Source: PHAA01 sp964584415 (GTDB lineage: Bacteria; Bacillota; Syntrophomonadia; Syntrophomonadales; Syntrophomonadaceae). Taken from it: a stretch of DNA of 20,357 bases. The stretch spans positions 1-20,357 of the forward strand of contig CAZOZX010000036.1 in the NCBI GenBank assembly GCA_964584415.1, in the 5' to 3' direction. Shown in pieces: positions 15,396 to 20,357 of this stretch. Numbering within the stretch: the first letter of the stretch is position 1; every line of letters starts with the position of its first letter. Position numbers and translations under genes: made by a program. The notes under the pieces are model-generated. The model was given only the letters and a program-made list of their open reading frames with translations. It was not told the origin of the DNA and did no database searches.

Positions 15396-16214
15396 TTAGT
15401 ATTTTAATCCGATTAAGGCAGCCATTCGGCCAGTTGCCCCAGCATCACGCCTGTATGAAAAAAACAGATCCGGCTCACAAGCAGTACATAAGCTGCAAAT
15501 AATAATGTTGTTCGATTTGACACCCATGGCTTCCAATACTAAAGCATTGGTTCGCTGCAAATCCCAGGTAAAACGACCGTCATCACTAGAGGTAATTATA
15601 CCACTTTGACCAGAAAACTCTTCATATACTTTAGCCGCTAAATCCGGCTTTATTTCAAAACAGCATGGTCCAATTCCCGGTCCTATGAAGACCTGCACCT
15701 GTGAAGCTTCGCTGTTGAAATTGGTTTGCATGGCTTCCAATGTCTTTTGGGCGATCTTGCCCATTGTCCCTTTCCATCCGCAATGTGCTAACCCGATAGA
15801 CCGGTGGACTGGATCGAAATAATAAACAGGTACGCAATCAGCATAGAATGTCATTAAATAAATACCCGGATTAGAAGTTATCATTGCATCGTATCCCGGA
15901 ATCGCTTCATCTAGGCGAAGTGCCCCTTTCCCCTTGTCCAGTCCATTAACTACCCTCACTGCGCTCCCGTGTACCTGTTCACAGCAGACTACATCGGCTA
16001 AAGTTGCCTGAAAGGATTCCGTCAATTTAATCCGATTCTCCAGTACCCTTTGTTCCAGATCGCCAACATGCAGCCCCATATTTAGGGATGCATAAATACC
16101 CTGGCTAACCCCGCCTTTCCGGATTGAAAAAGCTTGTACAACCCCTTGGGATCTCCATTGGGGTACTGTAATGTAATCAATCTTTTCATTTGTTTGGAGA
16201 TTCCAATCCTCCAT
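15396..16214 (-). CDS. pgeF: Purine nucleoside phosphorylase / laccase-domain protein (PgeF, YlmD)
   Basis: With the chosen start this is a 272-residue YfiH/YlmD-family protein. Members act on purine nucleosides (phosphorylase and adenosine deaminase activity) and, in E. coli, correct misincorporated residues in peptidoglycan precursors. The metal-binding triad is complete: H82 in CCEQVHGSAV, C127 in YADCVPVY and H144 in GLAHCGWKG. GPGIGPCCFEI and the C-terminal FFSYRRDAGATGRMAALI are also typical. The ATG at 16212-16214 has AGAGG about 10 bases upstream. A longer frame to 16334 would run back through the divergent DUF2007 gene and has no family match there. It is the first gene of the nine-gene operon. 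Confidence 0.93.
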   Translation of the reverse strand: MEDWNLQTNEKIDYITVPQWRSQGVVQAFSIRKGGVSQGIYASLNMGLHVGDLEQRVLENRIKLTESFQATLADVVCCEQVHGSAVRVVNGLDKGKGALRLDEAIPGYDAMITSNPGIYLMTFYADCVPVYYFDPVHRSIGLAHCGWKGTMGKIAQKTLEAMQTNFNSEASQVQVFIGPGIGPCCFEIKPDLAAKVYEEFSGQSGIITSSDDGRFTWDLQRTNALVLEAMGVKSNNIIICSLCTACEPDLFFSYRRDAGATGRMAALIGLKY

Positions 16215-16243
16215 TTGTTCTTGTCCTCTTATTCTTGTAAAAT
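16215..16243 (+). promoter_or_regulatory. Possible sigma-A promoter for the DUF2007 gene
   Basis: TTGTTC (16215-16220), 17 bp, then TAAAAT (16238-16243). The transcript would start near 16250, immediately at the AAGGAGG site, so the leader would be very short. The whole 50-bp divergent gap between pgeF and the DUF2007 gene is used. I could not pick a convincing pgeF promoter on the opposite strand. Confidence 0.35.
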
Positions 16244-16264
16244 ATTTGCAAGGAGGTGTAACCG

Positions 16265-16567
16265 GTGATATGTCCCAATTGTAAATGCGAACTGTCGGAA
16301 CAAGACATTTGTCCCAACTGCGGGCACGATCCATGCGATTCTGCCTGGGTTGTCATTGCCACCGTCAATCCACCAGATGATGCCCTGATGGAAAGCCTTA
16401 TCAAGTCTTTTGGTATACCGGTACGTCTTATCAAACCGCTGGGATCTGTTTTTGGACTGGCAGTAGGCCCTTTGGGTGAGGTAAAAGTTGCAGTACCGGA
16501 GGGTTTTGCAGACCAGACCCTTGAACTTCTGAAGGCAGAATGGCTAGATACGCAAACAGAAATCTAA
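16265..16567 (+). CDS. Zinc-ribbon DUF2007-type protein
   Basis: This 100-residue protein opens with a four-cysteine zinc ribbon (MICPNC at the start, then CPNCGHDPC at about 16-24). A small alpha-beta domain follows (about 27-95, WVVIATVNPPDDALMESLIKSFGIPV and VKVAVPEGFADQTLELL). That domain resembles DUF2007, a putative signal-transducing fold in which a short sequence looks like half of a ferredoxin-type fold. The start is GTG at 16265-16267, supported by AAGGAGGTG 8 bases upstream. It is the only plus-strand gene between divergent pgeF and convergent nrdR, whose stops lie 25 bp apart. I cannot assign a function. Confidence 0.8.
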   Translation: MICPNCKCELSEQDICPNCGHDPCDSAWVVIATVNPPDDALMESLIKSFGIPVRLIKPLGSVFGLAVGPLGEVKVAVPEGFADQTLELLKAEWLDTQTEI

Positions 16568-16592
16568 ACTTTATAGGTACTTACACTATCGA

Positions 16593-17045
16593 TCAGTTGC
16601 TCTTGAGTTGGTCAATGGCATTTATGAAACTGTTTAAGTCAGTGAACTGGCGATATACAGAGGCAAAACGAACATAAGCAACCTCATCCAGGGCCCTCAA
16701 TCTGTCCATCACTATTTCTCCGATGGCAATGCTGCTAACTTCCCGATCATTATCATCGCGGAGCTGGGCTTCAATAGAATCCACTGTCTCTTCAATGGTC
16801 TCAGAGCTAACCGGCCTCTTTTCGCATGCCCTTAATATACCCATGAGTATTTTGTTGCGATCAAATTGCTCTCGTCTGCCGTCCTTTTTTACCACTAAGA
16901 ACGGTCTTTCCTCCATTCTTTCGTAGGTGGTAAATCGCTTTTGGCAGGCTATACATTCGCGCCGGCGTCTAATCACCGCTCCATCTTCACTGGACCGACT
17001 GTCAATTACTTTACTGTCAATAGCACGACAAAAGGGGCAGAGCAT
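16593..17045 (-). CDS. nrdR: Transcriptional repressor NrdR
   Basis: With the chosen start this 150-residue protein is a normal-length NrdR, the nucleotide-sensing repressor of ribonucleotide reductase genes. The zinc ribbon has its cysteines at exactly C3, C6, C31 and C34, with the conserved VIDSR (13-17) and RRRRE (26-30). The ATP-cone domain follows (about 46-136, PFLVVKKDGRREQFDRNKI). I take the ATG at 17043-17045 because GAGG lies 8 bases upstream and it yields the family N-terminus MxCPFC; a GTG three codons earlier is in frame but lacks a site of its own. No nrd genes are in the window, so its targets are elsewhere. Confidence 0.96.
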   Translation of the reverse strand: MLCPFCRAIDSKVIDSRSSEDGAVIRRRRECIACQKRFTTYERMEERPFLVVKKDGRREQFDRNKILMGILRACEKRPVSSETIEETVDSIEAQLRDDNDREVSSIAIGEIVMDRLRALDEVAYVRFASVYRQFTDLNSFINAIDQLKSN

Positions 17046-17106
17046 CCTTTCCACCTCAATACGCGTTTAATGTGCTAAAAAAAGGTCTTGGTGCAGTTCT
17101 GCCCCT

Positions 17107-17135
17107 ATTATGAACAATAAGTACCCGATAATCAA
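17107..17135 (-). promoter_or_regulatory. Probable sigma-A promoter for nrdR
   Basis: On the minus strand TTGATT (17130-17135), 17 bp, then CATAAT (17107-17112), giving a start near 17100 and a leader of about 55 bases. The leader opens with a possible small hairpin (GGGGCA, GAAC, TGCACC with one mismatch) and soon after has seven Ts (17076-17082). Termination of the ylmC message and initiation of the nrdR message may overlap here. Confidence 0.45.
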
Positions 17136-17153
17136 CAGACCATCATCTATTAA

Positions 17154-17447
17154 TTAATATTTATCTTCATCATCCAGATAACGTGTCCGGTAATGTTTGT
17201 CGACTTCGCTAAAGGTAGGCACTTCTACCAGTATCACATCCTTGCCGATACGTACTATTTTATCCCAATAGACTACGATTTCTTCTCGTTTTGCAAAAAC
17301 GCTCCAGCCTTTCCCCTGGCCAGGCAGCACCAGCGCCAATACCCGACCACGTTCTATGTCAAGTTCTATGTCAGTAATACTGCCCAGCTTTTTACCATCC
17401 AAAACATTTATTACTTCCCTGGTACGAAGATCAGATAACTTGACCAT
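17154..17447 (-). CDS. ylmC: YlmC/YmxH-family sporulation-associated PRC-barrel protein
   Basis: This 97-residue protein is a single PRC-barrel-like domain. MVKLSDLRTREVINVLDGKKLG at its start and DIELDIERGRVLALVLPG after it are the family signature. Members are found in spore-forming Firmicutes, typically next to sigE/sigG and the ylm division genes. Their biochemical role is unclear. The ATG at 17445-17447 has AGGAGTGATC 3-7 bases upstream; a GTG six codons earlier is in frame but less likely. It ends in a poorly conserved acidic tail (YLDDEDKY). It lies 69 bp after yunB and about 110 bp before nrdR. Confidence 0.88.
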   Translation of the reverse strand: MVKLSDLRTREVINVLDGKKLGSITDIELDIERGRVLALVLPGQGKGWSVFAKREEIVVYWDKIVRIGKDVILVEVPTFSEVDKHYRTRYLDDEDKY

Positions 17448-17516
17448 GTGATCACTCCTGTTCACAGTATATTCTCAATATATGAAAAGGCCGTCTGAAA
17501 ATTGCCTTCCCTCGTA

Positions 17517-18167
17517 TTAATATTTATTTACACCTAATGGCACTGAACCAATATTGCCGGAGAAATTCACATAGGTTTGAGGGACATCCCCCACAATCAC
17601 TGTATCAGCAATGGGGATGGTGGTTGAGACTTCAAGTTCTTCGCTAACAAGTGGAACCGCTATTTTTATGGAGGTGTCTATTTTGAAAGAGATGACATGC
17701 CTGGTTTGATTTATTCCCGCTTGATCAAATCTGTTTTCTACTTCAACGTTAACTCTTCGAATTGGCAGAATCTTTACGGTAAATGCAGGACCCCTGCCCA
17801 TTAATAATATAGAACCGGTAACCTGGCCTAAACGCACGTCAATAGTGCTGGCCTGAAGCGACTGTGTGCTTTTGATAACTTCATTGACTGTACGAGCCAT
17901 TAATTGATTAATTATTACAGTGTTGGCTTGAATCATCACTATTCGCCCATTGGCATCTTTATGAATATAGACCATATCCTTATAATCTGTATTGGCTACA
18001 ATATTGTTATTTACGGCTTCATTTATGACTTCTACAGTTTTTAACTGTGCCTGGGTCCTGGCTATTTCCAGTATACTAGCCTTTAAGCGCAGGTCTGCCA
18101 ATAAACACAGAACAATCATAAGTATCGCCATGATAAAAAATGACAGAGTGACCCATTTTCTGCCCAA
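17517..18167 (-). CDS. yunB: Sporulation protein YunB
   Basis: With the chosen start this is a 216-residue YunB-like protein. It has a short basic N-terminus, one membrane helix (about 7-24, SFFIMAILMIVLCLLAD) and an extracytoplasmic domain. Typical segments are VEVINEAVNNNIVAN, MVYIHKDANGRIVMIQANT and a C-terminal beta-rich part ending VPQTYVNF. YunB is needed for efficient sporulation in Bacillus; its mechanism is not known. I set the start at TTG 18165-18167, because GGAGGG lies 7 bases upstream. The longest frame opens with an earlier TTG (18180-18182) that overlaps this site. It diverges from gltX across a 165-bp gap. Confidence 0.9.
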   Translation of the reverse strand: MGRKWVTLSFFIMAILMIVLCLLADLRLKASILEIARTQAQLKTVEVINEAVNNNIVANTDYKDMVYIHKDANGRIVMIQANTVIINQLMARTVNEVIKSTQSLQASTIDVRLGQVTGSILLMGRGPAFTVKILPIRRVNVEVENRFDQAGINQTRHVISFKIDTSIKIAVPLVSEELEVSTTIPIADTVIVGDVPQTYVNFSGNIGSVPLGVNKY

Positions 18168-18279
18168 AGTTAAGCCCTCCAAAGTTTTTGCTGCTTCTCT
18201 CCAGTTTTAATATATGAAAATTGTATTCATTTGGTGCCTGTTTATATTAGCCATCCTGTTAGCAGACATTTGTTCATTC

Positions 18280-18308
18280 TTGTTCAGGCTGTGTGATTAA
18301 GCTAATAT
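18280..18308 (+). promoter_or_regulatory. Probable sigma-A promoter for gltX
   Basis: TTGTTC (18280-18285), a 17-bp spacer and TAATAT (18303-18308) lie 24 bp upstream of the gltX start. The leader would be about 18 bases and contains the AAGGAG site, so no leader-based attenuation is possible. Confidence 0.55.
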
Positions 18309-18332
18309 ATTACCGTAAGGAGTGAGTACAGT

Positions 18333-19808
18333 TTGGATAATATCAGAGTAAGATTCGCTCCCAGCCCTACCGGTTCGTTACATATCGGAGGGGCTAGGAC
18401 CGCTTTGTTTAACTGGCTTTTCGCCCGCAGCCAAAAAGGCCGGTTGGTGCTGAGACTTGAGGATACCGACCTGCAGCGCTCTACCGCTGATGCTGCTTCC
18501 GGAATCGTTGAAGGTTTAAAATGGCTGGGGATTGACTGGGATGAAGGTCCCGGAGTAGGCGGTGAATTTGGGCCTTATAGACAGAGTGAAAGATTACCTC
18601 TATACCAGCAATTCATTGACCAACTTATTGAGCAGGACAAGGCTTATTATTGTTTCTGTTCAGCTGAGGAGCTCAAACACCAGCGGGAGATAGCTCAGCA
18701 AGAAAAAATTAATTATCTGTACGATGGCAACTGCAGTAACTTAAGCAGTACAAAGATAGAAGATAAAATGGCCCTGGGAATACAACCTGTAGTCAGATTA
18801 AGGGTCAAGCGGGAAGGAACAACAATCGTCAATGATGTTATTCGCGGGCCTGTGCAATTTAACAATGAATTATTGGACGACTTCATAATTGCTAAGTCTG
18901 ATGGTTGGCCGACCTATAATTTTGCGGTTGCCGTCGATGATTACACTATGAACATAAGTCACGTAATAAGAGCAGAAGAGCATTTATCCAATACACCTAA
19001 ACAAATTAAAGTTTACGAAGCTTTGGGATGGCCATTGCCCAATTTTGCCCATGTATCAATGATACTTGCTCCAGATCGCAGTAAACTATCCAAACGTCAT
19101 GGTGCTACTTCGGTCCAGGATTTCCGAGATCAAGGCTATCTGCCCGAAGCGTTGATCAATTACCTGGTTTTGCTTGGTTGGTCCCCTGGAGAGGATGTGG
19201 ATATATATTCTTTGCAGGAAATGATAAACAACTTTTCTTTACAATCGGTTTCCCATTCAGCAGCTATTTATGACCTACCTAAGTTAACCTGGATGAACGG
19301 AGTGTATTTGGCAGCTGCCAGCATTGATCGGGTGGTCGATCTTATCAAGTCGGAAGCTGAGCAAAAGGGTTGGCTGTCCCCTGACAACCATGAATATTTC
19401 AAAAAGGTTGTAGATCTGGTGCGCACCCGCGCCAAAACTACGGTCGAGATTTTGCCTTTAGCCAGCTATTTTTTTGTGGCCCCCGATGGTTATGACGATA
19501 AGGGCTTACAGAAGCATTTTATACCATCCGGAAGTCGAGACAGGCTTAAAGCAGCACTGGAGGTTGTAGAGGCAACCGATAATTATGCTGCTCCGGTATT
19601 GGAAGAATCAATCCGACTTAAAGCTGAAATTATTGGGATCAAGGCTTCAGCATTGATTCATCCGATTCGATTGGCGCTTTCTGGACGCACCAACACTCCT
19701 GGTCTTTTCGAGGTAATGGAGTTACTGGGGCGAGAAATCTGCCGGGAGAGAATAGAGCAGGCTATCCATTATATAGACGACCTGAATAACCCGGTTCTAT
19801 ACCAGTAA
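18333..19808 (+). CDS. gltX: Glutamyl-tRNA synthetase
   Basis: A complete class I enzyme of 491 residues that charges tRNA-Glu with glutamate. The HIGH motif reads HIGG at 17-20 within FAPSPTGSLHIGGARTALF. LRLEDTD follows, and the KMSKS motif reads KLSKR at 251-255, the normal GluRS form. The anticodon-binding helical domain occupies about 320-491. The start is TTG (18333-18335) with AAGGAG about 10 bases upstream. Immediately downstream are a strong promoter and genes for tRNA-Gln and tRNA-Glu. If the organism lacks a glutaminyl-tRNA synthetase, this enzyme would be non-discriminating and charge both; the sequence alone does not settle this. Confidence 0.97.
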   Translation: MDNIRVRFAPSPTGSLHIGGARTALFNWLFARSQKGRLVLRLEDTDLQRSTADAASGIVEGLKWLGIDWDEGPGVGGEFGPYRQSERLPLYQQFIDQLIEQDKAYYCFCSAEELKHQREIAQQEKINYLYDGNCSNLSSTKIEDKMALGIQPVVRLRVKREGTTIVNDVIRGPVQFNNELLDDFIIAKSDGWPTYNFAVAVDDYTMNISHVIRAEEHLSNTPKQIKVYEALGWPLPNFAHVSMILAPDRSKLSKRHGATSVQDFRDQGYLPEALINYLVLLGWSPGEDVDIYSLQEMINNFSLQSVSHSAAIYDLPKLTWMNGVYLAAASIDRVVDLIKSEAEQKGWLSPDNHEYFKKVVDLVRTRAKTTVEILPLASYFFVAPDGYDDKGLQKHFIPSGSRDRLKAALEVVEATDNYAAPVLEESIRLKAEIIGIKASALIHPIRLALSGRTNTPGLFEVMELLGREICRERIEQAIHYIDDLNNPVLYQ

Positions 19809-19813
19809 ATTTT

Positions 19814-19842
19814 TTGACAATACCTGAACCCTGTATTATAAT
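19814..19842 (+). promoter_or_regulatory. Consensus sigma-A promoter for the tRNA pair
   Basis: TTGACA (19814-19819), exactly 17 bp, then TATAAT (19837-19842). This is a perfect sigma-A consensus, beginning 5 bases after the gltX stop. The transcript would start near 19849, about 22 bases before the tRNA-Gln. It is the strongest promoter in the window, as expected for stable RNA genes. Confidence 0.9.
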
Positions 19843-19870
19843 AACTTTTGCGCGAGCAATTAGCGGTTGC

Positions 19871-19944
19871 AGCCGGATGGTGTAGTGGTAGCACGACTGA
19901 CTCTGGATCAGTTCGCCAGGGTTCGAATCCTTGTCCGGCTGCCA
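19871..19944 (+). tRNA. tRNA-Gln (anticodon CTG)
   Basis: A 74-base cloverleaf with an encoded CCA end. The acceptor AGCCGGA pairs fully with TCCGGCT. The D arm has A14, GG at 18-19 and A21. The anticodon stem ACTGA/TCAGT carries loop CTCTGGA, giving anticodon CTG for Gln CAG codons. The T arm is CAGGG, loop TTCGAAT, CCTTG. The discriminator base is G. The first pair is A1-U72 rather than the U1-A72 usual in bacterial tRNA-Gln. Confidence 0.93.
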
Positions 19945-19947
19945 TTA

Positions 19948-20022
19948 GGCCCCATCGTCTAGCGGTCAGGACGCCGCCCTCTCAAGGCGGAAACGGGGGT
20001 TCGATTCCCCCTAGGGCTACCA
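19948..20022 (+). tRNA. tRNA-Glu (anticodon CTC)
   Basis: A 75-base cloverleaf with an encoded CCA end, 3 bases after the tRNA-Gln. The D arm is GTCT with GGAC (last pair U-G). The anticodon stem CCGCC/GGCGG has loop CTCTCAA, giving CTC for Glu GAG codons. The T arm is a perfect GGGGG, TTCGATT, CCCCC. The acceptor stem is imperfect: GGCCCCA faces TAGGGCT, leaving a G1-U72 wobble and a C6-A67 mismatch. The discriminator is A where G is usual. Confidence 0.88.
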
Positions 20023-20045
20023 GTTTGAAATTAATATTATACGAA

Positions 20046-20071
20046 AAAAATCCGCCATAAGGCGGATTTTT
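20046..20071. terminator. Bidirectional terminator after the tRNA genes
   Basis: AAAAATCCGCC (20046-20056) pairs with GGCGGATTTTT (20061-20071) around the loop ATAA, an 11-bp stem with T runs on both strands. It ends the tRNA transcript 24 bp downstream of the CCA and also lies 20 bp after the stop of the convergent rubrerythrin-like gene, so it probably serves both. Confidence 0.9.
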
Positions 20072-20091
20072 CCATTTTAACAATTAGACTT

Positions 20092-20357
20092 TTACCACAC
20101 CTCTGGGAAAGCAGTCTGGGTATAAAGGTCTTCCATTTTGGCTTTATGGCCCGATTCCATATTGGCCAGGCTCATGAAGAGCGCCTTTTTCTCTGTGTCG
20201 GTAGCGGCATTGGCCAGACCAGTATACATCTTCATGGCTTCTTCTTCTTTTTTCATCGCCAGGGCGATGGCATCAGCCGGCTTCATGTCCATGGACAGTT
20301 TCGGCATATCTACCGTAGTCGAGATCTTGTAATCGGTTGCAGCGGTAAAGGAAAAGT
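20092..20357 (-). CDS. Rubrerythrin/ferritin-like protein, N-terminus cut by the window edge
   Basis: The frame is open to the right edge, so only the last 87 residues are seen; an internal ATG at 20305-20307 is not the true start. The sequence has a ferritin-like helix pair: ALAMKKEEEAMKMYTGLA carries carboxylates and MESGHKAKMEDLY supplies an ExxH-type iron ligand pair. The protein ends with TAFPEVW. This matches the C-terminal part of ferritin-like rubrerythrin-family proteins in anaerobes, which bind a diiron centre and usually reduce peroxide. Without the N-terminal half I cannot tell whether a rubredoxin domain or the full ligand set is present. The gene converges on the tRNA operon and shares its terminator. 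Confidence 0.85.
   Translation of the reverse strand, partial: FSFTAATDYKISTTVDMPKLSMDMKPADAIALAMKKEEEAMKMYTGLANAATDTEKKALFMSLANMESGHKAKMEDLYTQTAFPEVW

Noticed and set aside
16215..16334. A longer N-terminus for pgeF
   Set aside because: It would read through the divergent DUF2007 gene's zinc ribbon on the other strand. The family begins near the ATG at 16214, which has its own ribosome-binding site.
17466..17516. A terminator after yunB
   Set aside because: AAGGC and GCCTT can pair, but the loop is 12 bases and the T run that follows is short. It may help but is not convincing.
1..20357. CRISPR arrays, insertion sequences, prophage or toxin-antitoxin genes
   Set aside because: No regular direct repeats, transposase motifs, integrase or phage structural genes were seen. 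Nearly all sequence is accounted for by core genes.

Overview
The window looks like chromosomal DNA of an endospore-forming member of the Firmicutes, most likely a clostridial anaerobe of Syntrophomonas or Desulfotomaculum type. This is inference. It rests on the sporulation-associated genes ylmC/ymxH and yunB, the sepF and divIVA division genes, Gram-positive style Shine-Dalgarno sites (GGAGG) before nearly every gene, a rubrerythrin-like protein, moderate base composition, and many TTG start codons. Nearly everything is a recognisable core gene. I see no CRISPR array, insertion sequence, prophage or obvious defence locus.

Layout from right to left, since most genes are on the minus strand. 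At 20092-20357 is the C-terminal end of a rubrerythrin-like protein. Facing it on the plus strand is gltX (18333-19808), followed by tRNA-Gln(CUG) and tRNA-Glu(CUC). The tRNAs have a consensus promoter (TTGACA, 17 bp, TATAAT) and a shared bidirectional terminator. Divergent from gltX are yunB, ylmC and nrdR. A small zinc-ribbon DUF2007 gene (16265-16567) is the only plus-strand gene between them and the next block.

From 16214 down to 9416 runs a tight nine-gene operon: pgeF, an HlyD-like membrane-anchored adaptor, yggS, sepF, proC, yggT, a U32-family protein, divIVA and a DUF167 gene. Gaps are at most 40 bp and two junctions overlap. This is a version of the Bacillus ylmC-ylmD-ylmE-sepF-ylmG-ylmH-divIVA-ileS neighbourhood. 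An HlyD-like gene, proC and a U32 gene have been added, and ylmH is absent. ileS is still nearby (2328-5111), but about 4.3 kb separates it from the DUF167 gene. That interval holds an EamA-type exporter on the plus strand (8547-9419), a polar amino-acid ABC transporter (binding lipoprotein, permease and ATPase, 8330-6009) and endonuclease III (nth).

Downstream of ileS, and overlapping its ribosome-binding site, is an ACT-domain protein of the UPF0237 family, then its usual partner of the UPF0210/DUF711 family. A DUF5665 membrane protein and an unrecognised small protein cut by the left edge follow.

No stretch longer than about 220 bp lacks a gene. The most noteworthy points are the HlyD-like and U32 genes inside a cell-division operon, the unusual acceptor stems of the two tRNAs behind gltX, and the high share of TTG starts (about 7 of 24). 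I found no clear evidence for a wholly new system.
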